A stretch of DNA of 64,000 nt from an uncultured Selenomonas sp. (GTDB lineage: Bacteria > Bacillota > Negativicutes > Selenomonadales > Selenomonadaceae), in the NCBI GenBank assembly GCA_905372355.1, contig CAJPOT010000007.1:88928-152927 (forward strand), read 5' to 3'. Positions 24,501 through 34,048 of this stretch are shown in pieces (within the stretch, counting starts at the first letter, position 1; each line of letters begins with the position of its first letter). The notes under the pieces were generated by a model. That model worked only from the letters and a program-made list of their open reading frames with translations. It did not search any database and was not told where the DNA came from. The translations under genes were made by a program, and so were the position numbers.

Positions 24501-27500
24501 CTCAGACGGAGATCGGCGCCGCTCGGGTTCTCCGAAAGCTCCCAATCCTTGTAGCGAGCGCCTTCAGCTTGGTTTGCCCACGCCTTGTCGCCGTTGATGC
24601 GCTTGAGTTTGTAGACGATGTCTTTGTTCAGCGTATCCATCGGATCGGCGCTGTTTTTCACATTGGCGTCGCTCTGACCGTGGTGCGCATGTCCGCCCGA
24701 GAGGTTCTCGTAGTGCGGACGGTAACCCTCGTAGTCTCCCTTCTCATCGCCGTACAGCGTATAGTCAAGCTCGATGGGACTTTCCCCCGTGCCGAGATCG
24801 ACACTGAGCTTGAGCTTGTCGTGGAAGGCCTGCTTGTTATCAGGGCTCAGCGCCTTGCCGCCGATCTTGGCAAGCGGGTCTCCGTCGTACGTCTTGGAGA
24901 AGTCCGCGCCGTTCTTCAGCCACGTCTTCTTGAGGTCGAGCGTCAAAGGCTTGATGACACCCGTGCCGTAGACGGTGTTGTCGCCGTCGTAGAAGTAGTT
25001 GTTTGCGACGGAACCGGGCGTCTGCAGGCTGGCAAGGGCATCCTTGATGCCCGTAAGCTCGACGTCGCGCGCCTCGGGCGTACCGTTGAGATTGCCCTGC
25101 GGGCGCTTGACATGCTTATAGACAGCCGTATTGCCCGGCGTGTCAAGGAAGGAGCCTTCCACAGCACGGTCGCCGTAGCGTCCCGAGAGCTTCCCAGCGA
25201 AGGTGTTGGCCCTCGCATTTGCGGGGTCACTGAAGTTGAAGAACCCCGTGTCACGCTGTGCAACGCCGTCGAACTGCAGCCCCTTCTTCACGGCATTCGT
25301 GACATTGGCGTTACCGTCGTAGTTCTTGCCCCAGCCGTTCGTCTTCGTGAGCGTCAGCTGCTTCTGCCAGATGTTGCCGAGACCGTCGAACTTGTGCCCG
25401 TCATGCACCGTGCTGTCCGCGGGATCGATGAACGTCGTAGTCTCCGACGCAGCGGTCTTCAACGTATTGCCCGCCGCATCGACGACGCGAATCTGGAAGG
25501 TGTAGTTCTTGTTCGCTGCATCATCCTTGAGGCGCATCTTGTAGGTGACGTCCTTGTTCGCCGGCTGCAGCGGCCCCGTGTAATGCGGGTCGCGGTTCGC
25601 ATTAGCATCCGTATATTCGCCCGTCGCGTTGAAGTCGAGCTTCTCACCATGTGCAAAGCCACTGTTCTCGTCGCCACCGATCTTGCCGTCGCCGTCGAGC
25701 GTGATGACCTTCTTCCAGTCGAGGTTCGGATTGTGTTCAACGAACTTGCCCGTCTTCTCGTCCTTCGTATAGTAGCCGTCCTTGACCTCCGTCGTGCCGT
25801 CGTAGACCTTCTGCACGAGGTGGAGCGTCAGCGCCACGCGCCTACCAAAGATCTCACCGCGCCCAAAGCCCGACGCATCGCGGTCATAGTTCTGGCTGAA
25901 GCGGTAGACGCCATCGGCACCGCGCTTCGCATCCGTCAGATGCGAATAGTCAAAGTTGCCGTCGCTTAAGGCGAACTGGAACTTGACATCCTTTCTCTTG
26001 CCGACGTCCTTCGCCGCGGTATTCGCACTCGCGACATAGTCGGCGCGCTCGACCGTATAGCCATCCGCCCTAAGGTCGAGCGGCGTGCCGTCGTCCTTCG
26101 TGTAGCGCGTGCGCATATAGTTGACATACTGCACGGGGTTCTTGACGTCCGCTGTACCGTCGTACGACTTCTTGATCGGCGTCGTCGTAAAGCCAGCCTT
26201 GAGGTCGTCACCCGTCAGGATACGCTTCGTGATCTCGCCATCGCCGTGCAGACTGTAGGTTTCGCCATTTCGCGCGACTTCCTTGCCGTTGTACGACAGG
26301 GTATAATTCGACACCTTCGTCGTTCCCGTGGGGTCGATTTGGATATTGCCGTAGTTGACGCCTTCCTTGTTGACATTCTCATCGAGATACGTCGCCGTGT
26401 AGTCCGTGCGGTTCAGATCGCCGCCGTCCGTACCTTTCCAGCCTCCCGTGATGTTCAGGAGCGTGTTGGGACTCGGGTTCTTGACCTTTTTGCCGCCGTC
26501 GTATTGCTTCGTCGCGTAGCCTGCAGTCACCGTCAAAGGTGCGCGGTTGATCTTGTTCGCCGTCGTCGTAAGGCCGTCGTTCGTCCCCGCCGCCGCATCA
26601 TAGAGGACGCTGTTCGGGTGCTCCTCGTCGTAGACGACGTAGTTGTTCGCATAGTCCGTGCCGCCGGCATCCTGACCGTCGATCTTGAGCGTGTACTTGA
26701 CCCACTTGTTCGCCGTATCGGACGCATCCGAAGCAGTGGCAGACGGGACGGCGGGATTTGCCACATAGGCTGCCGTCGTCGCATTCGTGCCGTAAGAGCC
26801 GGACGCAAAGACCACATCCTTCTTGCCCTCGGCGTCGTGGAATTCCACGAGGTCATTGGCATTCGCCGGCGCATTGTTGATACGCACATCCGTATCGGCA
26901 TTGTACGTCTTTTCGACGGGCTTCGTGCTCGCATAGAGCTTGCGCCTCTCGATGTCGCCCTTGGCATAGATGCTGCCGCCGTTGTGGTCGACCACCGTGC
27001 CGTCCGCCGCATTGATGAAGCGATAGTTGTTCCTGTCCGCTCCATCGCTCTGCACGGTATAGGCGACGTCGTAGCCGTTCGCGTTCGCCGCCGCCGGCGC
27101 GATGTTCGCATTCGCCACCTTCGGCGATCCGGCGGCAGTCCCCTGCTGATAGTAGCCCTTCGAGCTTCCGAGAGAAACCTCGTCGCCTGAAACGATATCC
27201 TCCTTCACCAAGGACAGGCGATCCTCGACGTCCTTGACGTCCGCCGTGCCGTCATACGCCTTGCGTGCATAGCCATCGAGCTTGACGCGCAGATCCTTCG
27301 GCGTGATCTTGCCCGTATCGTAGGCATGATAAACGCCGTCAATCATGCGGCTGCCGTTGGCATCCGCCGTCTTGAGAGCGTCGAAATCGAAGTTGTTCAG
27401 CGTATCTTTCGTGAACTTGAGCTTGAAGAGCACCTTCTTGCCCGTGTCCACGTTCTTGTCGTCCGCCGTATCCGCAGCATTGCGGTACGTCGCCGACGCC

Positions 27501-30500
27501 ACCTTGTCGACCTTGAGATCGTAGAGATGGTTGTTCGAGCCGTCTGTGATCTCGCTCTTGTCGATATGACTGGCTTTCCATCCCGCAGGATTTTCAGGCG
27601 TGCCGTCCTTGACGAAGGCATTGCCGTCATACGTCTTGTCCAAGTCTTTGAGTTTCAGATTGAAATTCGCACGCGTGACCTGGAACGGCGTGATCTCGCC
27701 GTCGCCCGTCATCGTGTAACCTGCCGTATCATTGCCCTGGAGCGCGTTCTTCTCGCTGTCGGCGAGATAGTAGTTCGCTGCATCCGTGCCCGTGAGCTTG
27801 ATACCCGTATAGTTGACGTTGTTCTTCTTATCCTCTTCTGTCCTCGTCGCATTCTTCGACTTGTATTCACGCGCATAGACGTTGGGGGCGACGGTGTCGA
27901 TCTTGACATCATCTTGTACAGGCGTGAGACTGTCATCCCACTGCTTATCATTGCCGTCAAAGAAATGCAGTCCGTCATTCGGGGAATCTACGCCGCCGAC
28001 CTTGACATTAGGCGTGTTGTCGAATACTTTCGTGACCGCATCGGCCTTGAGCCTCAGCGCACGGCGGTTGATCGTGTTCGTATGCGTCGTCAACGTCGCA
28101 TGGCCATTCTCATCTTGCAATTCATAGTTATTGAAGAGCGCTGAATTGCCGCTGAGAGCAAGCGTATAGTCGATCGTTCTGTTCTGATCGCCGACCTTCT
28201 TCTCCGTGTAGGAAGCCGTCGTCGCGTTTCCGAGATTGTCCTTCTTAATCAGTCCAGCTTCCGCCTGAGCAACACCGTTCTTGACGTTGTCGAACGTCAC
28301 GAGCTGGTCGCCCGAAAGCTTAGCGCCGCTCTCATCGATGACGTCCTTCTTCGCATTGTACGTCTTCGTCACGTTGGAGTTGACGACATGTGCATAGACG
28401 GGACGCTTCGTGATCGTGCCGACGCCGAGCTTGCGCGTAATGGTGTTGTTCGCACTGTCGTAGCTGTAGCCCACAGCCTGTCCCGCCGTATTGTTGAGAT
28501 CGGCGAAATCGTAGTTCTTCAGCAGGTCATCGTTGAGCTTGAGCTTATAGGTGACATTACCCGTACCCGAATTTGCAGCTACGTTCTTGTCCAGATAGTT
28601 GGCCTCAACCAGCGTATAGCCAAGAGACTTCTCACCGATCGTGCCGCCAAGATCAACAGCAACCTTCGTGATGTAATTCGCCGCTTTCGTCGAATCGTTG
28701 TCGTACTTTACGGGAGTATCTCCGTCATAGACCTTCTTGACGCCCGCAAAATCAAAGCGGAAATCATCTTTATTGACCTGGCGCTTTTCTATAATGCCCT
28801 TGCCCGTCATTGTATAGTAGCCGGCGTAATCCGCATCCTTGTCGAGAGGCTTTTCTCCTCCGCCTACCGCATAGACCAGACGATAATTCCCTGCATCCGT
28901 GCCCGTAAGTTTGATGCGACGATACGTCACATACTTCGCCTGATCCTGCGCAGCAGCATCCACATTGACATCCGCAGCATTGTAGTGGCGATAGTACTTG
29001 TCCGAAAGACCTGCGCCCGTGCCGTCCTTCGACGGGTCGATCTCATTGAGCTGGACGTCGTCAAGTACACCCGTGGAGCGGTCTGCATCGTCTGCTCCCG
29101 GCGCCGATTCGTGCTTTTTCGGCCTCGCCAATTCCAGCTTTCCCTGCCCCGTCGCTACATCGACATCACCGTTGTACTGCCGCTGGACATCCGTAGGAGC
29201 CTTGACGAGAAGATCCGCCTGGGTGATCGTGCCTTTGCCCGTAAGCGGCGCATTCACAGCATCCCATTTCTGTCCCGCATACGTCGAGCCACCATCCGGC
29301 GCATGGTAGAAAACATAGTTCGTCTGCACACCAGTAACCTTCGGCGTATAGAGAACCTTGTCGGCTGCATCGCCGGCATTGCGATTTTGATAAGCGCCCG
29401 TCGAGATATTGGACGCATCATCGAAGCCGTTCTCATTCTTGGCAAATCCCGCGTCCTTCTGTCCGCCATTGCCAAGACTGAGGAACGGATCTCCGCTGGT
29501 CGCGCCCTGGAGGATCAGTTTCGTCGTTCCGTCGTAGGACTTCGTGGTCATTTCCGGGTTCTTGGCGTTGCCGCTGAGGCTCACATACATCTTGCGCGAC
29601 TGGATGTAGCCGACGCCGTCCTGCTCGAAGGTGATGCCATTGACGTCCACCGTGTACTTTCCTGTTGTCGCCGCATTCCCATCGTGCCAGTTGCCAAGCT
29701 CGTAATTCCCTGCGGCATCTCCGAGAAGCTTGATCTTATATTTGACGCCATAGGCAGCGGCACCTGCGTGCAGTGTAGCGCCATCATCCTCCTGCGCGTT
29801 TGCGTTCGGTGCCATAAAGTTTCCTGTATTGGCAGATGTCTTGTAGTATACGGAGTTCGCCCGCTCAATCTCGTAGCCGATGCCCGGCTTGAGTTCCGTC
29901 CCATCGACCGTGAGCTTCTGCAGTCCGTCCGCCTCGGCGCGTTTGTTCGCGTCGTACGTCTTCGTGACCTTGCTCTTCAAGAATATCTTGAGGTTGTCCT
30001 TCGTCAGGGCCATCTTCGTGATGTCGCCGAGGACGTCGAACGCATCGTCAATCTCATAGTTGCCGCTGTCCGCTCCCGTGAGAGCCGTCGAGATGCCCGT
30101 ATATGCCACGGTATAGCCCGTGCCGCGGTTCACGGCTTTTTCGGTTTTCGCCGCATCCTTGTAATACGTTCCCGTGATCGTAGTGCCGGTGCCCGTATTG
30201 AGCGTGACCGTATCGCCCGAGATCTTGCCGTCGAGGGTATGCTTGCCATTCAGCAGCGACGCCGAAGCGTCAGAGCCGCCGTTGTAGCCGCGCGTGACTG
30301 TCGAAGTAGATGTAAGCGTCAGCTTCTTCGGCGTGATCTTGCCCGTGCCCGTCATCGTGATGGTATCGGTTGCGCCGCCGTTCGTCGTGCTCGTTCCATA
30401 CTTCAGGCGATAGTTCGTCGCAGCGTTGGTGCCCGCGAGGCCGATCTTGTACTCGACGTCCTTGCCATCTTCAATAACATCGCCCGTCGCCGTGCGCGAG

Positions 30501-33500
30501 ACGTCCTTGTCGCCGGCCTCCAATCCGCTCGCCTTCTTCTTGTAGACGGCAGACGTCGCCGTGATGCTCGCGCCGTCGCCCGCGACGAGCTTGTGCTTGT
30601 CCGTCGCGCCCGCGGCATAGTCGAAGTTCGTGCCGAAGGTTTTGTCGGCAGCGAGGACGTCCGCATTGCCGTCATACACCTTGTCGATGCCCGTCTTCTT
30701 CAGGAGATCGAGCGTAATCGTGCGCGGTTTGATTGTGGCTGTATTCTTGATGTCATACGTGTCTGTAGTCGTAAGGTCTTTCGTCGTGGCGCCATCTTCG
30801 AACGCATAGTTTTCGAGCGCCGAGCCACTCGCTTTAAGGGTATAGGAAAGAAACTGCGCGCCGTTGGGGCTCGTAGCTGAGTAAACATCCTTCGTATTGG
30901 CATTGCTGGCGTTCTTGTAGTATGCCTTGCCGTCTGCGGCGCTGATCGTGAATTGGAGGTTGTTCTTGTCCTTTTCGACAAGACCTTTTTGCGTGTCCGT
31001 AGCAGTGCCGGCATTCGCATCGACCGCAACCTCCACCTTATGCTCCGTGCCGTCAACGAGGAGGTAGTCCTTGCCATCGTATTCCTTCGAAGCGCCCGTG
31101 ATGCTGAAGTGGCTTGCATCGAGCTTGCGCTTTTCAATCGTGCCTTTCCCCCAGAGCGTGCCGCCTGAAGTCACGGCGGCAGCTGCATTCGGATCATCGT
31201 CAATGGCCTCACGGTAAAGGATATTGCCCTCCTGATCGACGAGCTTGTAGTTCTTCGTCTTCGCTGGGTCGGAAGTATTCTGAAGCTTGACACCTTCATA
31301 TGCGACATCGTGCGCGCCTGCGTTCTTTGCTTCCTCATTCGTCGCTTTCGTCTTGTACTTCGCCGTGACATCAGCCTGGTTTAGCTTTACATCACCCGAT
31401 GCCACAAGCGGCGTCGCCGAATCCAAAACAAGATTGGGATTCGGCTGATAAGCAGCGCCAATGACAGCCGATGTGCCGTCATACGTCTTGTTGATCCCCG
31501 TATCCGTAGTCAGCTTCGCCTTGATCGTCTTCTGAAGGATATTGCCCGTGAGCTTCTTGTCGTTGATCTTCGTCGCATCAAATTCGTAATTGCCGTCGGC
31601 GTTGCCGAAATGCACCTTGGAGCTGTCTACATAGATCGACTTGTTGTATCCAGCATTGGGACTTAGAGCCGCGCCTGACGTCCAGTTGCCTTTCTCGCGG
31701 AACGTCACGCCGTTGGTATTTATGGTCATCGTTGCGCCATCACCGTCGACGAGCCCTTCGGTTCGCACGACAACATTGCCCGCCGTGAGCGCTGCTTTGA
31801 ACGCATCTCCGGCGTTCGCTGTGCCGTCGTACTCACGCTCGATTTTGCCCATCTGTCCGACATCGCCGATAACCTTGCGCTTCTCGATATGAAGATTCGC
31901 ACCCGCGATGTCGTAGCCGTGCTGCCCGCTGACGAGCATGGCTTCCTTGCCCGCATTGCGCCGGCCGCCACCGCCGCCTTTGCCCTGCGAGTCCGCTTTG
32001 TTCAGTTCCACAAGGCTGCGATCCTTCGCGCCGTAGAGCTTGATGTCATCATCCGTCGTACCTACGCTCGTGACGGGCGTGTAGTTGTCGCCGTCCTTAT
32101 GCGCGATCTTCAGATAGTCGGCATTGTAGGTGCGCTTGGTGATGTCCTTGCCCCCATTGCTCTCCGTACCTGGGCGCTTGACATAGCTGCCGTTCGTCTT
32201 GTCCTCCGCTTGCACCGTATAGCCGGAAGCGATATTGTCCGAATGCCCGTGATTCGCCTGCTGAAAATCGGCATACGAATACTCCGCCTGCACTGTCCCT
32301 TTCATAAAGGCGGTAAGAAGCGGCGTCGACTGCCCCGCGAAGATGCGCCATGTCTTGTTCGCACCACCCTCGTCGGAGATGTCCCAACCAGCGTAGGTTG
32401 CTGCCTGTTTGGCATCCTTTTCCACTGGTGTACCGCTAGGTACAACAAGGGTTGCTTTACCATTAGAATTCTTGGTATAGGAGTTAAAAATAAAATTTTG
32501 GGTCGTTGGTGCAGTCAAATCGGCAGTCGTAGTATATGCGTCTTTAATAAAACTGCCTGCAACATAATTGTCCAAAACCTGATAAACACCAGCAGAAACT
32601 CCACCTGTAGTTGTCCCAGTATTATAAACAGCATATATCTTAACATTGCCAGTTATAGCTCCAGCCAGTCCTCCCCCTTGCGTCACAGTCGCAGCATTAT
32701 AGGCATGATCTAATGATGAACCATCCAACATTCCAACGATGCCGCCTGCATAGCTTCCCGCACCAATACTTGTCGTCGATTCATTATAGACGGCACTAAT
32801 AACCGTGTTTTCTTTGGCATGACCGACAAGACCGCCGCCATATTGAACAGAGGAAAGATTTGCATTCTTCAGCCCGACGTTCATAATGGTCGCGCCTTTT
32901 GTCGTGCCGAACAGTCCCACATATTCCGCACTCGTGCCCGCGCCAAGCGTCAAACCCGAGATTTCATGGAACATGCCATCGAATTTGCCCTTGAACGGAT
33001 CCGTGCTCGTGCCATACGGCGTATGCGTGCCGGTCAGGGTGATATCGCTGCGCAGCATATAGTTCTTGTTCTTTTCCATGAGGTCCAGATCAGATTCCGA
33101 ACCGATCAACTTGTACAGATTGTCCCCCGTCAAGTTTTTGTACTTTCCCGCCGCGCCTACGGTCGGCAGAGGGTCTGTCGGTATGCCGATATTCGTATGA
33201 CCGACATGCACATAGCCCGTATACGGGCGCACCGTCTTTGTGCCATTAGCCTCCACCTTCAGTGGATCTATATTGGCAAGCGTATATACCTCGCTCGACT
33301 CGATATTCGCATCGTTCATGATGCGAACGCTCCTGCCCTCGAGGACAATCTTAGCTGCTTTCAAGTTCTTCCCAGAGACATTATCGACGAGACTGACGAC
33401 ATCGGCTTTTGCCGACGAAGCCGCCTTCCCGTTTGCCGGCGTGTCAATAACAGTACCATTGCCGATCTTGCTGCTGTTCGCCGCCTGCGAATAGTCGACC

Positions 33501-33937
33501 CCCGTCAAATCCTGCGTCGTCACATAGAGGTTGCCGACGTCGACGCTCGCATCCTTGCCGAAGATCACGCCATGCGTATTGGCGATATAGACATTGTTGC
33601 CGCCCTTCATCTCGCCGTCGATATGTGACGTCACATTGCCCGTGACAATATTGAGGTAATTGTTCGTCTTTGCGCCGCCATCAAACTTCACAGTCTCACC
33701 GCTCTTGACGGAAAAATCCTTCCAGCCGATGACATTGTTCGTCGTGGTGCTCGTGATGTTCGTCGTCGTTCCTGACTGACTGATCGCGGCACTGCCTGCA
33801 CGCACGCCATTATTCGCTGGGCCGCCGCCGTCAGCAATCGGCGCACCGTGCGCCGTCGAGGCAATGCCGAGGAGGCCGGCAAAGAGACCGAGGCTGACCT
33901 GACACGCCAAGGCGTCCTTCTTGCTCATTCCTCTCAT
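21596..33937 (-). CDS. Giant two-partner-secretion exoprotein with YDG-type repeats (4113 aa)
   Basis: A single uninterrupted 12.3-kb gene for a very large secreted adhesin-like protein. Residues 1-32 are a signal peptide ending in AHGA. Residues about 35-250 form a filamentous-haemagglutinin-type TPS domain (NNVIGWKDFSVKSGETVKFD, ANTHGVIFGKDASVDVGNLYVTTQDL) that would be recognised by an outer-membrane TpsB pore, not found in the window. Residues 290-480 are GLUG-like (FDGMFHEISGLTL, YVGLFG, GGGLVG, AGGIVG). About 23 YDG-type repeats (K.YDGTA.V) follow between residues 700 and 3580, each 100-150 residues. The C-terminus has Gln/Gly/Ala tandem repeats and ends in an Asp/Glu and Lys-rich tail without a membrane anchor. 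GAAAGGAAG supports the start. Confidence 0.9.
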   Translation of the reverse strand: MRGMSKKDALACQVSLGLFAGLLGIASTAHGAPIADGGGPANNGVRAGSAAISQSGTTTNITSTTTNNVIGWKDFSVKSGETVKFDGGAKTNNYLNIVTGNVTSHIDGEMKGGNNVYIANTHGVIFGKDASVDVGNLYVTTQDLTGVDYSQAANSSKIGNGTVIDTPANGKAASSAKADVVSLVDNVSGKNLKAAKIVLEGRSVRIMNDANIESSEVYTLANIDPLKVEANGTKTVRPYTGYVHVGHTNIGIPTDPLPTVGAAGKYKNLTGDNLYKLIGSESDLDLMEKNKNYMLRSDITLTGTHTPYGTSTDPFKGKFDGMFHEISGLTLGAGTSAEYVGLFGTTKGATIMNVGLKNANLSSVQYGGGLVGHAKENTVISAVYNESTTSIGAGSYAGGIVGMLDGSSLDHAYNAATVTQGGGLAGAITGNVKIYAVYNTGTTTGGVSAGVYQVLDNYVAGSFIKDAYTTTADLTAPTTQNFIFNSYTKNSNGKATLVVPSGTPVEKDAKQAATYAGWDISDEGGANKTWRIFAGQSTPLLTAFMKGTVQAEYSYADFQQANHGHSDNIASGYTVQAEDKTNGSYVKRPGTESNGGKDITKRTYNADYLKIAHKDGDNYTPVTSVGTTDDDIKLYGAKDRSLVELNKADSQGKGGGGGRRNAGKEAMLVSGQHGYDIAGANLHIEKRKVIGDVGQMGKIEREYDGTANAGDAFKAALTAGNVVVRTEGLVDGDGATMTINTNGVTFREKGNWTSGAALSPNAGYNKSIYVDSSKVHFGNADGNYEFDATKINDKKLTGNILQKTIKAKLTTDTGINKTYDGTSAVIGAAYQPNPNLVLDSATPLVASGDVKLNQADVTAKYKTKATNEEAKNAGAHDVAYEGVKLQNTSDPAKTKNYKLVDQEGNILYREAIDDDPNAAAAVTSGGTLWGKGTIEKRKLDASHFSITGASKEYDGKDYLLVDGTEHKVEVAVDANAGTATDTQKGLVEKDKNNLQFTISAADGKAYYKNASNANTKDVYSATSPNGAQFLSYTLKASGSALENYAFEDGATTKDLTTTDTYDIKNTATIKPRTITLDLLKKTGIDKVYDGNADVLAADKTFGTNFDYAAGATDKHKLVAGDGASITATSAVYKKKASGLEAGDKDVSRTATGDVIEDGKDVEYKIGLAGTNAATNYRLKYGTSTTNGGATDTITMTGTGKITPKKLTLTSTSTVTRGYNGGSDASASLLNGKHTLDGKISGDTVTLNTGTGTTITGTYYKDAAKTEKAVNRGTGYTVAYTGISTALTGADSGNYEIDDAFDVLGDITKMALTKDNLKIFLKSKVTKTYDANKRAEADGLQKLTVDGTELKPGIGYEIERANSVYYKTSANTGNFMAPNANAQEDDGATLHAGAAAYGVKYKIKLLGDAAGNYELGNWHDGNAATTGKYTVDVNGITFEQDGVGYIQSRKMYVSLSGNAKNPEMTTKSYDGTTKLILQGATSGDPFLSLGNGGQKDAGFAKNENGFDDASNISTGAYQNRNAGDAADKVLYTPKVTGVQTNYVFYHAPDGGSTYAGQKWDAVNAPLTGKGTITQADLLVKAPTDVQRQYNGDVDVATGQGKLELARPKKHESAPGADDADRSTGVLDDVQLNEIDPSKDGTGAGLSDKYYRHYNAADVNVDAAAQDQAKYVTYRRIKLTGTDAGNYRLVYAVGGGEKPLDKDADYAGYYTMTGKGIIEKRQVNKDDFRFDFAGVKKVYDGDTPVKYDNDSTKAANYITKVAVDLGGTIGEKSLGYTLVEANYLDKNVAANSGTGNVTYKLKLNDDLLKNYDFADLNNTAGQAVGYSYDSANNTITRKLGVGTITKRPVYAHVVNSNVTKTYNAKKDVIDESGAKLSGDQLVTFDNVKNGVAQAEAGLIKKDNLGNATTASYTEKKVGDQNRTIDYTLALSGNSALFNNYELQDENGHATLTTHTNTINRRALRLKADAVTKVFDNTPNVKVGGVDSPNDGLHFFDGNDKQWDDSLTPVQDDVKIDTVAPNVYAREYKSKNATRTEEDKKNNVNYTGIKLTGTDAANYYLADSEKNALQGNDTAGYTMTGDGEITPFQVTRANFNLKLKDLDKTYDGNAFVKDGTPENPAGWKASHIDKSEITDGSNNHLYDLKVDKVASATYRNAADTADDKNVDTGKKVLFKLKFTKDTLNNFDFDALKTADANGSRMIDGVYHAYDTGKITPKDLRVKLDGYARKAYDGTADVKDVEDRLSLVKEDIVSGDEVSLGSSKGYYQQGTAAGSPKVANANIAPAAANANGYDVAYTVQSDGADRNNYRFINAADGTVVDHNGGSIYAKGDIERRKLYASTKPVEKTYNADTDVRINNAPANANDLVEFHDAEGKKDVVFASGSYGTNATTAAYVANPAVPSATASDASDTANKWVKYTLKIDGQDAGGTDYANNYVVYDEEHPNSVLYDAAAGTNDGLTTTANKINRAPLTVTAGYATKQYDGGKKVKNPSPNTLLNITGGWKGTDGGDLNRTDYTATYLDENVNKEGVNYGNIQIDPTGTTKVSNYTLSYNGKEVARNGETYSLHGDGEITKRILTGDDLKAGFTTTPIKKSYDGTADVKNPVQYVNYMRTRYTKDDGTPLDLRADGYTVERADYVASANTAAKDVGKRKDVKFQFALSDGNFDYSHLTDAKRGADGVYRFSQNYDRDASGFGRGEIFGRRVALTLHLVQKVYDGTTEVKDGYYTKDEKTGKFVEHNPNLDWKKVITLDGDGKIGGDENSGFAHGEKLDFNATGEYTDANANRDPHYTGPLQPANKDVTYKMRLKDDAANKNYTFQIRVVDAAGNTLKTAASETTTFIDPADSTVHDGHKFDGLGNIWQKQLTLTKTNGWGKNYDGNANVTNAVKKGLQFDGVAQRDTGFFNFSDPANARANTFAGKLSGRYGDRAVEGSFLDTPGNTAVYKHVKRPQGNLNGTPEARDVELTGIKDALASLQTPGSVANNYFYDGDNTVYGTGVIKPLTLDLKKTWLKNGADFSKTYDGDPLAKIGGKALSPDNKQAFHDKLKLSVDLGTGESPIELDYTLYGDEKGDYEGYRPHYENLSGGHAHHGQSDANVKNSADPMDTLNKDIVYKLKRINGDKAWANQAEGARYKDWELSENPSGADLRLSDAATDTRTDNKSGLRAVITPKKVEVQADSYSKIYDGTSSLTAPSLSAGELAKKQQELRSKLHVTDEEAAKMLKNDGIDFTVDTAASHFLNKDSRTADADVARDRAGNVLKDTKGNVLKDGKLVEYRLQKTGDAVKQGNYELPSAALPSGVQTDTVLGTGSITPRIVRVAFDPASTAAPDKIYDGTQYAVKDGNIHSRTFKLVDAVGDEGVVAADAGDVKLNQTHNVGKFASPNVKKDKNGVQAQDVTYHDGIELTNRRNKAGNYKLVSDNLKDTAKIMPRPITATLKNEPIVKEYDGTKEVQDLRRYIGKDANGKDAFETKTAFREGNINLVDKNAKVTGISAPAQPTWEAKDKARGMTLTKAEYDNKNVGKNRRVTYDIAMNSDNYMLVDAAGSSLMSGDRTAQIVSNRGEIDRRKIKIDAAKDANKIYDGTANVLNPLDNLSFNYNGASAEQNEANGLVKGEGDAVKTALGVQGVYRNDKDSDVDANAADSDAKDYKNHPVRYTFKKDEEHNPVLANYEITTAKGDNTIYGKGIIRRRTLDVLPDWQATYVGKGGMNFTGHIADGSAQANEGSPLTDKVKKDLQSFNSGVFFYGPKGSVDYRSPDPYEILGWYTKNGEKTLANGNYGSNYTLRSVPSKLFVAPRVDKVVPERTIRPDSKVYERAAFDESNAFGKSKDLNAALAYTGEGVNIGGTKPQQGTSTNASAAGIRQQGTGTNIGSSASVSGTAGMNGKVQGATGAANEAARVAGAQPGASVKPQGAQSGASVKPQGTTGGNAALAGGTAGQGGYYSPSAQPGASVKPQGAQSGAAVKPQGTTGGNAALAGGTASSGGYYSPSAQPGASVKPQGAQSGAAVKPQGATSAVGSAGRTGGAESVVDRGLAAAAGVSVGSSSDARTGASGSLRNSGSSSGAGSYADGSSKAADRGLANALGKGVGSAGYYSGKGYSHTDDDEEEEIKKKTKASA
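21915..22243 (-). repeat. 132-bp in-frame tandem repeat in the exoprotein C-terminus
   Basis: A 44-residue unit (AQPGASVKPQGAQSGA[S/A]VKPQG..., ending GGYYSPS) occurs twice in full and once in part, with near-identical DNA (unit length 132 bp, measured between the two GGGCTGTAGTAGCC copies). Each unit contains two internal S/AVKPQG half-repeats. The high DNA identity suggests recent copy-number change. Confidence 0.85.
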
Positions 33938-33964
33938 TTCTTATCTTCCTTTCTATCGCAAGAG

Positions 33965-33989
33965 AAGCCACCACAAGATGTGGTGGCTT
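33965..33989. terminator. Hairpin between flagellin and exoprotein genes
   Basis: AAGCCACCACA and TGTGGTGGCTT form an 11-bp stem with a 3-base loop in the 111-bp gap between the flagellin stop and the exoprotein start. The T-tract is weak on both strands, so it may only partly stop flagellin transcripts and let some pass into the exoprotein gene. Confidence 0.55.
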
Positions 33990-34048
33990 TCTTTCCTTCT
34001 CGACTCCTGCCTCGGCAGGGCATTGAGGCGGCAAAAGCCACCTGTATC

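Noticed and set aside
22358..25969. A 1203-codon plus-strand frame opposite the giant exoprotein, with further long frames at 28388-30880
   Set aside because: These are mirror frames produced by the repetitive, high-G+C coding strand; Arg/Val-rich composition, no ribosome binding sites and no motifs.
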